This document shows positions 26,040-34,837 of a stretch of DNA of 64,000 nt, in pieces (the stretch's first letter is position 1; every line of letters starts with the position of its first letter). The position numbers were made by a program, and so were the translations under genes. The notes below the pieces were generated by a model. It saw nothing but the letters and a program-made list of their open reading frames with translations, was not told the DNA's origin and did no database searches. This stretch comes from Burkholderia ambifaria (GTDB taxonomy: Bacteria; Pseudomonadota; Gammaproteobacteria; Burkholderiales; Burkholderiaceae). The stretch covers positions 333,121 to 397,120 of the forward strand of contig NZ_LKPJ01000002.1 of assembly GCF_001443045.1 (NCBI RefSeq), written 5' to 3'.

Positions 26040-27962
26040 ATGGATATTTACAGCAGCTTCGCGAACCGCTTCGAAAAAACGCGAGAGGAAGAATTCTCGC
26101 TGGAGGAGTACCTCGCGCTCTGCAAGAACGATCCGTCAGCGTACGCCACAGCAGGCGAACGCATGCTGGCTGCAATCGGGGAACCTGAACAAATCGATAC
26201 CCGCATCGATCCGCGCCTGTCGCGGATCTTCGCGAACAAGGTTATCAAGGTCTATCCCGCGTTCCGTGAGTTCTACGGAATGGAGGAAGTGATCGAGCAG
26301 GTGGTCGCGTACTTCCGCCACGCTGCGCAAGGGCTCGAAGAGAAGAAGCAGATCCTCTACCTGCTCGGCCCGGTGGGCGGTGGCAAGTCGTCGATCGCCG
26401 AGCGCCTGAAGCAACTGATGGAGCGCGTGCCGTTCTACTCGCTGAAGGGTTCTCCGGTCAACGAATCGCCGCTCGGGCTCTTCGACTACGACGAGGACGG
26501 CCCGATCCTCGAAGAGCAATACGGGATTCCGCGCCGCTACCTGAAGAACATCCTGAGTCCGTGGGCCGTCAAGCGCCTGCACGAATACAACGGCGACATC
26601 CGCCAGTTCCGCGTAGTGCGCCGCTATCCGTCGATCCTCCGGCAGATCGGCATCGCGAAGACGGAGCCTGGTGACGAGAACAACCAGGATATTTCCTCGC
26701 TCGTCGGCAAGGTCGACATCCGCAAGCTCGAACAGTACGCGCAGGACGATGCCGATGCGTACAGCTACTCGGGCGGCCTGTGCCTGGCGAACCAGGGGCT
26801 GCTGGAATTCGTCGAAATGTTCAAGGCGCCGATCAAGGTGCTGCACCCGCTGCTGACCGCGACGCAGGAAGGCAACTTCAAGGGCACCGAAGGATTCGGC
26901 GCGATTCCGTTCGACGGGGTGATCCTCGCGCACTCGAACGAGTCTGAGTGGAAGGCATTCCGCAACAACCGCAACAACGAGGCACTGCTCGACCGGATCT
27001 TCGTCGTGAAGGTGCCGTACTGCCTGCGCGTGTCGGAAGAGGTCAAGATCTACGAGAAGCTGATCCGCAACTCGTCGCTCGCCGAAGCCGTATGCGCACC
27101 GGGCACGCTGAAGATGATGTCGCAGTTCTCGGTGCTGTCGCGCTTGCACGAGCCGGAGAATTCGAGCCTGTTCTCGAAGATGCAGGTGTATGACGGCGAA
27201 AACCTGAAGGACACCGATCCGAAGGCGAAGTCGTATCAGGAGTATCGCGACTACGCGGGCGTGGACGAAGGGATGACGGGCGTGTCGACACGCTTCGCGT
27301 TCAAGATCCTGTCGCGCGTGTTCAACTTCGATTCGAGCGAGGTCGCGGCGAACCCCGTGCACCTGATGTACGTGCTCGAGCAGCAGATCGAACGCGAGCA
27401 GTTCCCGCCGGAAACCGAGCAGAAGTACCTGTCGTTCGTGAAGGATGTGCTCGCGTCGCGCTACGCGGAATTCATCGGCAAGGAGATCCAGACGGCGTAC
27501 CTCGAATCGTATTCCGAGTATGGGCAGAACATCTTCGACCGCTACGTCACGTACGCGGATTTCTGGATCCAGGATCAGGAATTCCGCGATCACGACACGG
27601 GCGAGAGCTTCGATCGCGCCGCGCTGAATGCGGAGCTGGAGAAGATCGAGAAGCCGGCCGGCATCAGCAATCCGAAGGATTTCCGTAACGAGATCGTGAA
27701 CTTCGTGTTGCGTGCGCGGGCGGCGAACGCCGGCAAGAATCCCGTGTGGACGAGCTACGAGAAGTTGCGCGTCGTGATCGAGAAGAAGATGTTCTCGAAT
27801 ACCGAGGAACTGTTGCCGGTCATTTCGTTCAATGCGAAGGGCTCGGCGGAGGAACAACGCAAGCATGAGGACTTTGTGAACCGGATGGTCGCGAAGGGCT
27901 ATACGCCGAAGCAGGTGAGGCTGCTTTGCGACTGGTACCTGCGCGTGCGCAAGTCGTCATGA
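26040..27962 (+). CDS. prkA: PrkA family serine protein kinase (YeaG)
   Basis: 640 aa. The N-terminal AAA-type domain has the P-loop LLGPVGGGKSS (about residues 110-120) and the Walker-B-like region FDGVILAHSNESEWKAF. The C-terminal half is the PrkA kinase domain (YLESYSEYGQNIFDRYVTYADFWIQDQEFRD). In enterobacteria YeaG supports survival in stationary phase and nitrogen starvation; the Bacillus protein acts as a kinase or AAA protease. GGGAGG precedes the ATG at 26040. It leads the conserved three-gene set with yeaH and spoVR. Confidence 0.93.
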   Translation: MDIYSSFANRFEKTREEEFSLEEYLALCKNDPSAYATAGERMLAAIGEPEQIDTRIDPRLSRIFANKVIKVYPAFREFYGMEEVIEQVVAYFRHAAQGLEEKKQILYLLGPVGGGKSSIAERLKQLMERVPFYSLKGSPVNESPLGLFDYDEDGPILEEQYGIPRRYLKNILSPWAVKRLHEYNGDIRQFRVVRRYPSILRQIGIAKTEPGDENNQDISSLVGKVDIRKLEQYAQDDADAYSYSGGLCLANQGLLEFVEMFKAPIKVLHPLLTATQEGNFKGTEGFGAIPFDGVILAHSNESEWKAFRNNRNNEALLDRIFVVKVPYCLRVSEEVKIYEKLIRNSSLAEAVCAPGTLKMMSQFSVLSRLHEPENSSLFSKMQVYDGENLKDTDPKAKSYQEYRDYAGVDEGMTGVSTRFAFKILSRVFNFDSSEVAANPVHLMYVLEQQIEREQFPPETEQKYLSFVKDVLASRYAEFIGKEIQTAYLESYSEYGQNIFDRYVTYADFWIQDQEFRDHDTGESFDRAALNAELEKIEKPAGISNPKDFRNEIVNFVLRARAANAGKNPVWTSYEKLRVVIEKKMFSNTEELLPVISFNAKGSAEEQRKHEDFVNRMVAKGYTPKQVRLLCDWYLRVRKSS

Positions 27963-27975
27963 CACGCGCGGTACC

Positions 27976-28004
27976 GTGCCCGTGCGAGTCGTTCGCACGG
28001 GCAC
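27976..28004 (+). other. Intercistronic hairpin between prkA and yeaH
   Basis: GTGCCCGTGCGA pairs with TCGCACGGGCAC (12 bp, 5-nt loop) just after the prkA stop. No T-tract follows, so a processing or mRNA-stabilising role is more likely than full termination. Confidence 0.5.
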
Positions 28005-28087
28005 CCTCAGAGGCGCCGCCCGCATGACGGCAGACGGCATGCGCGGCGAGTGCCCCGGCAGATCGACTTTCGAGCGGGAGACCGGGA

Positions 28088-29356
28088 GTGCTTCATCAAA
28101 TCATCGACCGCAGGCTGGCCGGCAAGAACAAGAGCATCGCCAACCGCGAACGCTTTCTGCGTCGCGTCAAGAACTACATTCGTCGTGCCGTGTCCGACGC
28201 GGTGCGCGATCGTAGCATCAAGGATATCCAGAGCACGCAAAGCATCACGATTCCACGCAAGGACATCGCGGAGCCGAACTTCCGGCACGCGCCGGGCGGG
28301 CGTCGTGAATACGTGCACCCGGGCAACGAGGACTACGTCCGCGGCGACAAGATTCCGCGTCCGCAGGGCGGCTCGGGCGGCGGCGGCAGTCAGGCGAGCA
28401 ACGAGGGCGAAGGGCAGGACGACTTCGTGTTCGAGCTGTCCCGCGACGAATTCATGCAGTATTTCTTCGACGATCTCGAACTGCCGCGCCTCGTGAAGAC
28501 GCACCTGCTGACGGTGCCGAGCTGGAAGAACGTGCGGGCGGGCTGGTCGGCGGAAGGCACGCCGAACAACATCGACGTCGTGCGCTCGCTGCGCAGCGCG
28601 CTCGGCCGGCGCATCGCGCTCGGCTCGCCGCTCGTCAACGAGCTGCGCGAGCTGGAAGCGCAACTCGAGGCGCTGAAGAGCGACACCGAGGACCGTCGCG
28701 AGGAAATCGCCGTGCTCGAGGCCGAGATCCATCACCTGAAGGGGCGCATCTGGCGGATCCCGTTCATCGATCCGTTCGACCTGCGCTACATCAACCGCGT
28801 GAAGCAGCCGCAGCCGTCGAGTCAGGCCGTGATGTTCTGCCTGATGGACGTGTCGGGCTCGATGGACGAGCAGCGCAAGGATCTCTCGAAGCGTTTCTTC
28901 ATCCTGTTGTACCTGTTCCTCAAGCGCAACTACGAGCGCATCGAGGTGGTGTTCATTCGTCACCACACGCGTGCGGAGGAGGTCGACGAGGACACCTTCT
29001 TCCATTCGACCGAAAGCGGCGGCACCGTCGTGTCGAGCGCGCTCGAGCTGATGCGCAAGGTGATGAACGAGCGCTACTCGCCGACCGAGTGGAACATCTA
29101 CGGCGCGCAGGCGTCCGACGGCGACAACTGGACCGACGATTCGCCGAAGTGTCGCAAAATCCTGGAAGAGGATATCCTCACGAAGACGCGTTACTTCGCG
29201 TATATCCAGGTCGCGCCGGAAGAGCAGAATCTGTGGCTGGAGTACGCGCAACTGGCGTTGTCGCAACCGCATCTCGCGATGAAAAAAGTGGAATCGGCTG
29301 CCGACATCTACCCGGTATTTCGCGAATTGTTCGAAAAGCAGGTGGAAATGTCATGA
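28088..29356 (+). CDS. yeaH: YeaH/DUF444 family protein with VWA-like domain
   Basis: 422 aa cytoplasmic protein. The basic N-terminus (IIDRRLAGKNKSIANRERFLRR) and the MIDAS-like FCLMDVSGSMDEQRKDLSKRFF (DxSxS, about residue 255) define DUF444, a von Willebrand A-related family always paired with PrkA. A Gly-rich low-complexity segment (about 95-110) links the parts. The start is GTG at 28088 after CGGGAGACCGGGA. Its stop overlaps the ATG of the next gene. It probably acts in a complex with PrkA and SpoVR; the biochemical role is not known. Confidence 0.92.
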   Translation: MLHQIIDRRLAGKNKSIANRERFLRRVKNYIRRAVSDAVRDRSIKDIQSTQSITIPRKDIAEPNFRHAPGGRREYVHPGNEDYVRGDKIPRPQGGSGGGGSQASNEGEGQDDFVFELSRDEFMQYFFDDLELPRLVKTHLLTVPSWKNVRAGWSAEGTPNNIDVVRSLRSALGRRIALGSPLVNELRELEAQLEALKSDTEDRREEIAVLEAEIHHLKGRIWRIPFIDPFDLRYINRVKQPQPSSQAVMFCLMDVSGSMDEQRKDLSKRFFILLYLFLKRNYERIEVVFIRHHTRAEEVDEDTFFHSTESGGTVVSSALELMRKVMNERYSPTEWNIYGAQASDGDNWTDDSPKCRKILEEDILTKTRYFAYIQVAPEEQNLWLEYAQLALSQPHLAMKKVESAADIYPVFRELFEKQVEMS

Positions 29357-31032
29357 CGACACGCCATCTGCACAACGAGTCGCGCGGCTACGAGCCGCGC
29401 CCTTCCGGCGACGACACGGCCGGTCCTGCCGCATCGCAGCAAAGCGGCCGGACCGAACCGGCGCCGCCGGCCGCCGACTTGCCCGGTGCCGGGCAGAAGG
29501 AAGCGCGTATGAACGTTGCCGAACGCAAGCCGCTGCCGTGCCCGTCCGACTGGACGTTCGAACTGCTCGAGGAATACGACACGCACATCGCGCAGGTCGC
29601 CGAGCAATACGAGCTCGACATCTATCCGATCCAGCTCGAACTGATCAGCGCCGAGCAGATGATGGATGCCTATGCGTCGGTCGGGATGCCGGTCAACTAT
29701 CGCCACTGGTCGTTCGGCAAGCATTTCCTGTCGACCGAGAAGAGCTATCGACGCGGCCAGATGGGCCTCGCGTACGAAATCGTCATCAACTCGAACCCGT
29801 GTATCGCGTATCTGATGGAAGAGAACACGATGACGATGCAGGCGCTCGTCATCGCGCACGCGGCGTATGGGCACAACTCGTTCTTCAAGGGCAACTACCT
29901 GTTCCGGCTGTGGACCGACGCGCACGCGATCATCGACTATCTCGTGTACGCGAAGAACTATGTCGCGGAATGCGAGGAGCGCTACGGGCTCGACCGCGTC
30001 GAGGAACTGCTCGATTCGTGCCATGCGCTGATGAATTACGGCGTCGACCGCTACAAGCGGCCGCAGAAACCGTCGCTGTCGAAGGAGGCCGCGCTGCGGC
30101 GCGAGCGTGAGGCGTATCTGCAGTCGCAGGTGAATGAACTGTGGCGCACGCTGCCGGGCAAGAAGCCCGAGCTGATGGAGGAGCAGGAGGGGCGCTATCC
30201 GCCGGAGCCGCAGGAAAACCTGCTGTATTTCGCGGAAAAGAACGCGCCGCTGCTCGAGCCGTGGGAGCGGGAAGTGATCCGCATCGTGCGCAAGATCGGC
30301 CAGTACTTCTATCCGCAGCGCCAGACGCAGGTGATGAACGAAGGCTGGGCGACGTTCTGGCACTACACGCTGCTGAACACGCTGTACAACCAGGGCAAGC
30401 TGGAAGACGGCTTCATGATGGAGTTCCTGCATTCGCACAGCAACGTGGTCTACCAGCCGCCCGTCACGAAGCCGTACTACAGCGGGATCAACCCGTATGC
30501 GCTCGGCTTCTCGATGATGAGCGACATCCGTCGGATCTGCGAAGCGCCGACGGAAGAGGACTACAAGTGGTTCCCGGAGATCGCGGGCACCCCGTGGCTG
30601 CCGGCGATGCACTACGCGATGCGCAACTTCAAGGACGAGAGCTTCATCGCGCAGTACCTGTCGCCGAACCTGATCCGCGAGATGCGGCTGTTCTCGGTGC
30701 TCGACGACGACATGCGCGATTCGCTCGAGGTGTCGGCGATCCACGACGAGTCCGGCTACCAGTATGTTCGGCAGGCATTGTCGCGGCAGTACGACATTCA
30801 TCATCGCGAGCCGAACATCCAGGTGTGGGCCGTGAACACGCGTGGCGACCGCAGCCTCACGCTGCGCCACTTCATGACCGACAACCGCCATCTGTCGAAC
30901 GACAGCGAGGAAGTGCTCAAGCACATGGCGCGCCTCTGGCAGTTCGATGTGTACCTGGAAAGCGTCGACGAGGCCGGTACCGTGCGCAAGCGCTACGAGT
31001 GCCGCTACGTGCCGCCGGAAGTGCGTGTCTGA
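29353..31032 (+). CDS. SpoVR family protein (YcgB)
   Basis: 559 aa from the ATG that overlaps the yeaH stop (ATGA, with AGGTGGA upstream), or 507 aa from a second ATG at 29509 preceded by AAGGAAG. The shorter form matches the usual family length; the extra 52 residues are Pro/Ala/Gly-rich and look disordered. The SpoVR core starts WTFELLEEYDTHIAQVAEQYELDIYPIQLELISAEQMMDAYASVGMPVNYRHWSFGK and includes NEGWATFWHYTLLNTLY. Family members act in spore cortex formation in Bacillus and in stress-linked operons in Proteobacteria; mechanism unknown. Confidence 0.9.
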   Translation: MTTRHLHNESRGYEPRPSGDDTAGPAASQQSGRTEPAPPAADLPGAGQKEARMNVAERKPLPCPSDWTFELLEEYDTHIAQVAEQYELDIYPIQLELISAEQMMDAYASVGMPVNYRHWSFGKHFLSTEKSYRRGQMGLAYEIVINSNPCIAYLMEENTMTMQALVIAHAAYGHNSFFKGNYLFRLWTDAHAIIDYLVYAKNYVAECEERYGLDRVEELLDSCHALMNYGVDRYKRPQKPSLSKEAALRREREAYLQSQVNELWRTLPGKKPELMEEQEGRYPPEPQENLLYFAEKNAPLLEPWEREVIRIVRKIGQYFYPQRQTQVMNEGWATFWHYTLLNTLYNQGKLEDGFMMEFLHSHSNVVYQPPVTKPYYSGINPYALGFSMMSDIRRICEAPTEEDYKWFPEIAGTPWLPAMHYAMRNFKDESFIAQYLSPNLIREMRLFSVLDDDMRDSLEVSAIHDESGYQYVRQALSRQYDIHHREPNIQVWAVNTRGDRSLTLRHFMTDNRHLSNDSEEVLKHMARLWQFDVYLESVDEAGTVRKRYECRYVPPEVRV

Positions 31033-31057
31033 ATTTCCCGAAAATAGTTTGCATGGG

Positions 31058-31084
31058 ACGCCAGCCTGACGGCTGGCGTTTTCA
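31058..31084 (+). terminator. Intrinsic terminator of prkA-yeaH-spoVR
   Basis: ACGCCAGCC-TGAC-GGCTGGCGT with a following T-stretch (TTTTCAT) just past the spoVR stop; a textbook hairpin. Confidence 0.9.
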
Positions 31085-31264
31085 TATGACGAACGCGCGG
31101 CGAGAGAAAATTCTTCTACATCCGGACGAACCCGGAAAGCCTGTTACTTTACATTTCGCTAAAATCCCGTAGCGCCGTGCGCCGGAACCGGTGCCACGTG
31201 CGACCGCACGCGGCGGCCCCCCAGCCGTCTCGCCCAGAAAGCACTAAAAGGAACAGACCAACCC

Positions 31265-32569
31265 ATGGACGTCCAGACCGACCAAGCTGCGCTGTCCGCG
31301 CATGACACCCGGCGGCGCGTGTTCGCCATCGTCGGCGCCTCATCGGGCAACCTCGTCGAGTGGTTCGACTTCTACATCTACTCGTTCTGCGCGCTGTACT
31401 TCGCGCCGGCGTTCTTCCCGAGCGGCAACACGACAACGCAGTTGCTGAACACGGCCGGTGTGTTCGCGGCCGGCTTCCTGATGCGTCCGATCGGCGGCTG
31501 GCTGTTCGGCCGCATCGCCGACCGTCACGGCCGACGCGCGGCGATGATGATCTCGGTGCTGATGATGTGCGGCGGCTCGCTCGTGATCGCGGTCCTGCCG
31601 ACCTACGCGCAGATCGGCGCGCTCGCGCCGGCGCTGCTGCTGGTCGCGCGCCTGTTCCAGGGCCTGTCGGTGGGCGGCGAATACGGCACGAGCGCGACCT
31701 ACATGAGCGAGGTCGCGCTGAAGGGGCGGCGCGGCTTCTTCGCGTCGTTCCAGTACGTGACGCTGATCGGCGGCCAGCTGTGCGCGCTGCTGGTGCTCGT
31801 GATCCTGCAGCAGGCGCTGTCGCATGACGAACTGAAGGCGTGGGGCTGGCGCATTCCGTTCGTCTGCGGTGCGGCGGCCGCGCTGGTCTCGCTGTACCTG
31901 CGCAAATCGCTCGACGAGACGTCGACGAGCGCATCGCGCGACAAGAAGGACGCGGGGACGATCCGTGGCGTGTGGCAGCACAAGGGCGCTTTCTTCACAG
32001 TGGTCGGCTTCACGGCCGGCGGCTCGCTGATCTTCTATACGTTCACCACGTACATGCAGAAGTACCTGGTGAACACGGCCGGCATGCATGCGAAGACGGC
32101 CAGCAACGTGATGACCGTCGCGTTGCTCGTCTACATGCTGCTGCAGCCGGTGTTCGGCGCGCTGTCCGACAAGATTGGCCGCCGCACGTCGATGATCCTG
32201 TTCGGCACGTTCGCGGTGATCGGCACGGTGCCGCTGATGCACACGCTGAAGACCGTGACGAGCCCGACGGCCGCGTTCGTGCTGATCACGATCGCGCTGG
32301 CGATCGTGAGCTTCTACACGTCGATCAGCGGCCTCATCAAGGCCGAGATGTTCCCGCCCGAAGTGCGCGCGATGGGCGTCGGCCTGTCGTATGCGGTCGC
32401 GAACGCGATCTTCGGCGGCTCGGCCGAATACGTCGCGCTGTGGTTCAAGTCGATCGGCAGCGAGGAAACCTTCTACTGGTACGTGACGGTGCTGTGCGCG
32501 ATCTCGCTGATCGTGTCGTGGCGGATGCGCGATCCGAGCAAGGAAGGGTATCTGCGTCACGAGCCGTGA
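31265..32569 (+). CDS. MFS transporter, MHS family (ShiA/KgtP/ProP-like)
   Basis: 434 aa with about 12 membrane segments. [27 protein letters not shown], then [20 protein letters not shown] and [20 protein letters not shown] are MHS hallmarks; [39 protein letters not shown] is typical of the dicarboxylate/osmolyte branch. It imports a carboxylate or zwitterion with protons. It is monocistronic between two intrinsic terminators. The exact substrate cannot be assigned. Confidence 0.85.
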   Translation: MDVQTDQAALSAHDTRRRVFAIVGASSGNLVEWFDFYIYSFCALYFAPAFFPSGNTTTQLLNTAGVFAAGFLMRPIGGWLFGRIADRHGRRAAMMISVLMMCGGSLVIAVLPTYAQIGALAPALLLVARLFQGLSVGGEYGTSATYMSEVALKGRRGFFASFQYVTLIGGQLCALLVLVILQQALSHDELKAWGWRIPFVCGAAAALVSLYLRKSLDETSTSASRDKKDAGTIRGVWQHKGAFFTVVGFTAGGSLIFYTFTTYMQKYLVNTAGMHAKTASNVMTVALLVYMLLQPVFGALSDKIGRRTSMILFGTFAVIGTVPLMHTLKTVTSPTAAFVLITIALAIVSFYTSISGLIKAEMFPPEVRAMGVGLSYAVANAIFGGSAEYVALWFKSIGSEETFYWYVTVLCAISLIVSWRMRDPSKEGYLRHEP

Positions 32570-32621
32570 TGGAAGGGCAGCCCGGCCGGGCTGTCTGCAT
32601 CGACCGGCAACATGCAACAGG

Positions 32622-32657
32622 ACGGCGCTCCGCCACGCAGGCGGCGCGCCGTTTTTT
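32622..32657 (+). terminator. Intrinsic terminator of the MFS gene
   Basis: ACGGCGC-CCGCC pairs with GGCGG-GCGCCGT (one mismatch bulge on each side) around a 5-nt loop, followed by six T. It ends the MFS transcript well before the next element. Confidence 0.85.
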
Positions 32658-32707
32658 CATGCGCGGCAGCTTCGCATCGGGGCGCATGCAAGCTCATCGC
32701 CGGCCGC

Positions 32708-32723
32708 GCGATATCGATATCGC
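32708..32723. promoter_or_regulatory. 16-bp perfect palindrome upstream of sRNA candidate
   Basis: GCGATATCGATATCGC is fully self-complementary. It lies 10 bp before the putative -35 of the sRNA promoter, a normal place for an activator or repressor dimer. The regulator is unknown. Confidence 0.55.
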
Positions 32724-32733
32724 AATCGCTTCG

Positions 32734-32762
32734 TTGTCCGTCGCACGCGATGCGCTTATCCT
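32734..32762 (+). promoter_or_regulatory. Putative sigma-70 promoter of sRNA candidate
   Basis: TTGTCC (32734-32739), 17 bp, TATCCT (32757-32762): four of six matches in each hexamer at ideal spacing. The predicted RNA start is near 32769. Confidence 0.5.
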
Positions 32763-32768
32763 GAACCC

Positions 32769-32831
32769 GTAGTTCGTGTGACACCTCCTTGACTGGGATT
32801 CGCGCCCGCTGCGTGCAGCGGGCGTTTTTTT
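32769..32831 (+). ncRNA. Candidate small regulatory RNA with anti-Shine-Dalgarno seed
   Basis: From the predicted start the transcript would be about 63 nt. Its first ~33 nt look unstructured and contain CACCTCCTT (32782-32790), the exact complement of a strong ribosome-binding site (AAGGAGGTG). It ends in a strong intrinsic terminator: CGCCCGCTGC-GT-GCAGCGGGCG (32803-32824) plus seven T. No ORF fits. The layout (single-stranded C-rich seed, terminator with U-tail) is that of an Hfq-dependent sRNA that blocks translation. The MFS gene upstream has its own terminator, so this second one needs its own transcript. Expression is not shown. Confidence 0.55.
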
Positions 32832-33045
32832 GCGTGCACACATTGCATGCGGCGAGCGCGGCTCATCACGAAACCCGCAGAGCAAAGCATCGTTCGTTGG
32901 TTCGGAATCGACGCAGGCGCTGATATGTTCGCGGCTTCGCGATGGCACACAGCGTCGCGATGTTCCTCGAACCGGCCGCCGCGCGATCCGCGGCGGCCTT
33001 CATGACAAATCAGGTCGTGCTCGTGAAAACCCACACGCTCACGAT

Positions 33046-33225
33046 GTGACGTGACGCGTCGCGGCTGGCGACGGGCAGCGGCAGGCCGGGCTACCGCTCG
33101 GGCTCACGTACTGGCAGACGATGCGCTAGGTGCCGCTGCCGCATGCGATCCGGGGCATGACGCCGTCGCTCGTCAACCAGTGGGGCGCACTCGTGAAGGA
33201 CACGTCTTCAGCGCGTTGGTGCGTC
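33046..33225 (+). pseudogene. Relic of a polar amino acid ABC transporter permease
   Basis: One frame reads GQRQAGLPLGLTYWQTMR, a TAG stop (33136-33138), then VPLPHAIRGMTPSLVNQWG followed by ALVKDTSSA. Amino acid permeases of the HisM/GltK type have GQREAAxALGLSYWQTMRYVVLPQAIRRMxPPLxNQFIxLLKDTSL, the EAA loop that docks on the ATPase. Only this C-terminal loop survives, with an in-frame stop where Tyr would be and no downstream helix. Limits are approximate. No partner transporter genes remain nearby. Confidence 0.75.
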
Positions 33226-33229
33226 AGCG

Positions 33230-34546
33230 TCAGGACGCGCTGTAATGCGTATTGAAGACCGCACGCAGCGTCGACGGGTCGGTCGCGAAGTCGCCCCACA
33301 GCGGGCCGTCGCTTTGCGCGAACGCGAACGGCGACGTATTGATCGACGCGAGGCGGAAGCGCCATTGCGCCGCTTCCTGGCGGAACGCGGTGAGCTGCAT
33401 GTCGGACAGCCCCGTTTGTGCGTTCGCGAGCGTGACGAGCGGATCGACCGGATCGTTCGCGACGCGCACCTCGAAGTGCAGGTGCGGGCCGGTGGCCGCG
33501 CCGGTCATCCCGACCGAGCCGATGCGCTGGCCCTGTTTCACGGTTTCGCCCGTCTTCAGCCCGCGCGCATACGCGGACAGGTGTGCGTAGTAGGTCGAAT
33601 AGCCGTCCGCATGATCGACGATCACGTAGTGGCCATAGCCGCCCGGATCGGTGCCGACGAACGACACGACACCGTCGGCCGCCGCGTTGACGGGCGTGCC
33701 GGACGGCGCGGCGAGATCGACGCCCGTATGGAATGCCATCGCCTGCGACAGCGGGTGGATGCGCTCGCCGAAGAACGAGCTGATGCGCGTCCACTTCACC
33801 GGCATCGTGAACGCGGCCGCTTCGAGCGGTGCGCCGTCGAGCGTGTAGTACGCGCCGTGGTCGGCGCCCGGTGCGCGGAACCAGATCGCACCGAACGTGC
33901 GGCCCGCGACGCGCAGCTCGAGCGCGGTAAGGTGCGGCGTGCCGTTGTTCGTGTCGTACGCGATGCGGTAGTAGTCGCCGCGCTGTGCGCCGGCGCGCAG
34001 CGCGACCTTGCCGGTGACGAGATCGCCGAGCTGGATGCGCACCTCGGGCGGCACGTCGAGACGGTTCAGCGTATCGGACAGCGTGAGTTCGATGTCGCCG
34101 GCGCGCATCCCGTGCTGGTTTTCGGGCGCCGCGTACTGGAACAGGCTCGCATAGCCGAGCATGTCGTTGCGGTGCGCGCTGAGCGGCGCGAACAGGCCCG
34201 GTTGCGGGTTGCGATGGCCGTGTTCGTCGAGTTCATTGTGCTCGCCGATCGTGCGCGCGAGTTCGCTCGTCACGAAATGCTGTGCGGTGGGAAACGGCGT
34301 GTCGGACAGCACGCGCTGCGGCAGCGCGGCCGTGCCCGAATCGACGGCGCCCGGCAGTTGCGAGACGGCTGGCAGCGCGGCGGCCAGACCGAAGGCGGCG
34401 AGGGCGCCGAGCACGGCGGCCGGCACGAGCGCGCGCGCGAGGCGCTGCGCGCGGCCGGGCGCGAAAGCATCAGGGGTTGCGGCAGGCTTGACCAAAGGGT
34501 GTCCACATCCAGGAAAGCGGTTCAAAGAGGTGTGGGCAGTAGCCAT
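33230..34546 (-). CDS. M23 family peptidoglycan endopeptidase, membrane anchored
   Basis: 438 aa. One N-terminal membrane segment (about residues 30-55, LARALVPAAVLGALAAFGLAAAL), a central OapA/Csd3-like domain, and a C-terminal LytM domain with HTGVDLAAPSGTPV (HxxxD) and PHLHFEVR (HxH), the zinc ligands. It faces the periplasm and probably cleaves cross-links in peptidoglycan. I chose the ATG at 34546 because the family-like sequence starts there; the frame continues upstream through a hairpin and has no Shine-Dalgarno. It is isolated from the anmK/tyrS neighbourhood where related Burkholderia genes lie. Confidence 0.85.
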   Translation of the reverse strand: MATAHTSLNRFPGCGHPLVKPAATPDAFAPGRAQRLARALVPAAVLGALAAFGLAAALPAVSQLPGAVDSGTAALPQRVLSDTPFPTAQHFVTSELARTIGEHNELDEHGHRNPQPGLFAPLSAHRNDMLGYASLFQYAAPENQHGMRAGDIELTLSDTLNRLDVPPEVRIQLGDLVTGKVALRAGAQRGDYYRIAYDTNNGTPHLTALELRVAGRTFGAIWFRAPGADHGAYYTLDGAPLEAAAFTMPVKWTRISSFFGERIHPLSQAMAFHTGVDLAAPSGTPVNAAADGVVSFVGTDPGGYGHYVIVDHADGYSTYYAHLSAYARGLKTGETVKQGQRIGSVGMTGAATGPHLHFEVRVANDPVDPLVTLANAQTGLSDMQLTAFRQEAAQWRFRLASINTSPFAFAQSDGPLWGDFATDPSTLRAVFNTHYSAS

Positions 34547-34590
34547 CGGCGGCACATCCGTCGGGCGGCGACGGGGCGGGCGACGGGCGT

Positions 34591-34620
34591 GCAACAAAAC
34601 AGGCCCCGCCAGGGGCCTGT
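34591..34620 (-). terminator. Minus-strand intrinsic terminator in the M23 gene leader
   Basis: On the minus strand ACAGGCCCC-TGGC-GGGGCCTGT is followed by TTTGTTGC and ends 45 nt before the M23 start codon. It may stop read-through from amrR or act as an attenuator of the M23 gene. Confidence 0.7.
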
Positions 34621-34837
34621 GTCGTTCCCGTTCGACCCAACGCGCGGGCGGGCCCGCTTCGAACGGCGGCGTGAACTTTCCGGGTCGAACCCGGTTTATC
34701 ACGAAGACGCTAAAGAAAGATGACAGCGTCAGTCTACCGATGTTCCGCAGAATGTTAAAAATTTTAAAGAGGGTCAGCGTCGTCGTTTCGCAGTGCGGTA
34801 AATCGGGTTAAATCAGCATTTATTGCGCGGCTTTTCG

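Noticed and set aside
32972..32999. Strong GC hairpin GGCCGCCGCG-CGAT-CGCGGCGGCC
   Set aside because: It has no T-tract and no gene ends there. Such GC palindromes are frequent at this base composition, so I do not call it a terminator.
34683..34735. tRNA-like T-loop (GGTTCGACCC on the minus strand) upstream of the M23 gene
   Set aside because: No anticodon arm or acceptor stem can be folded around it; a short chance match.
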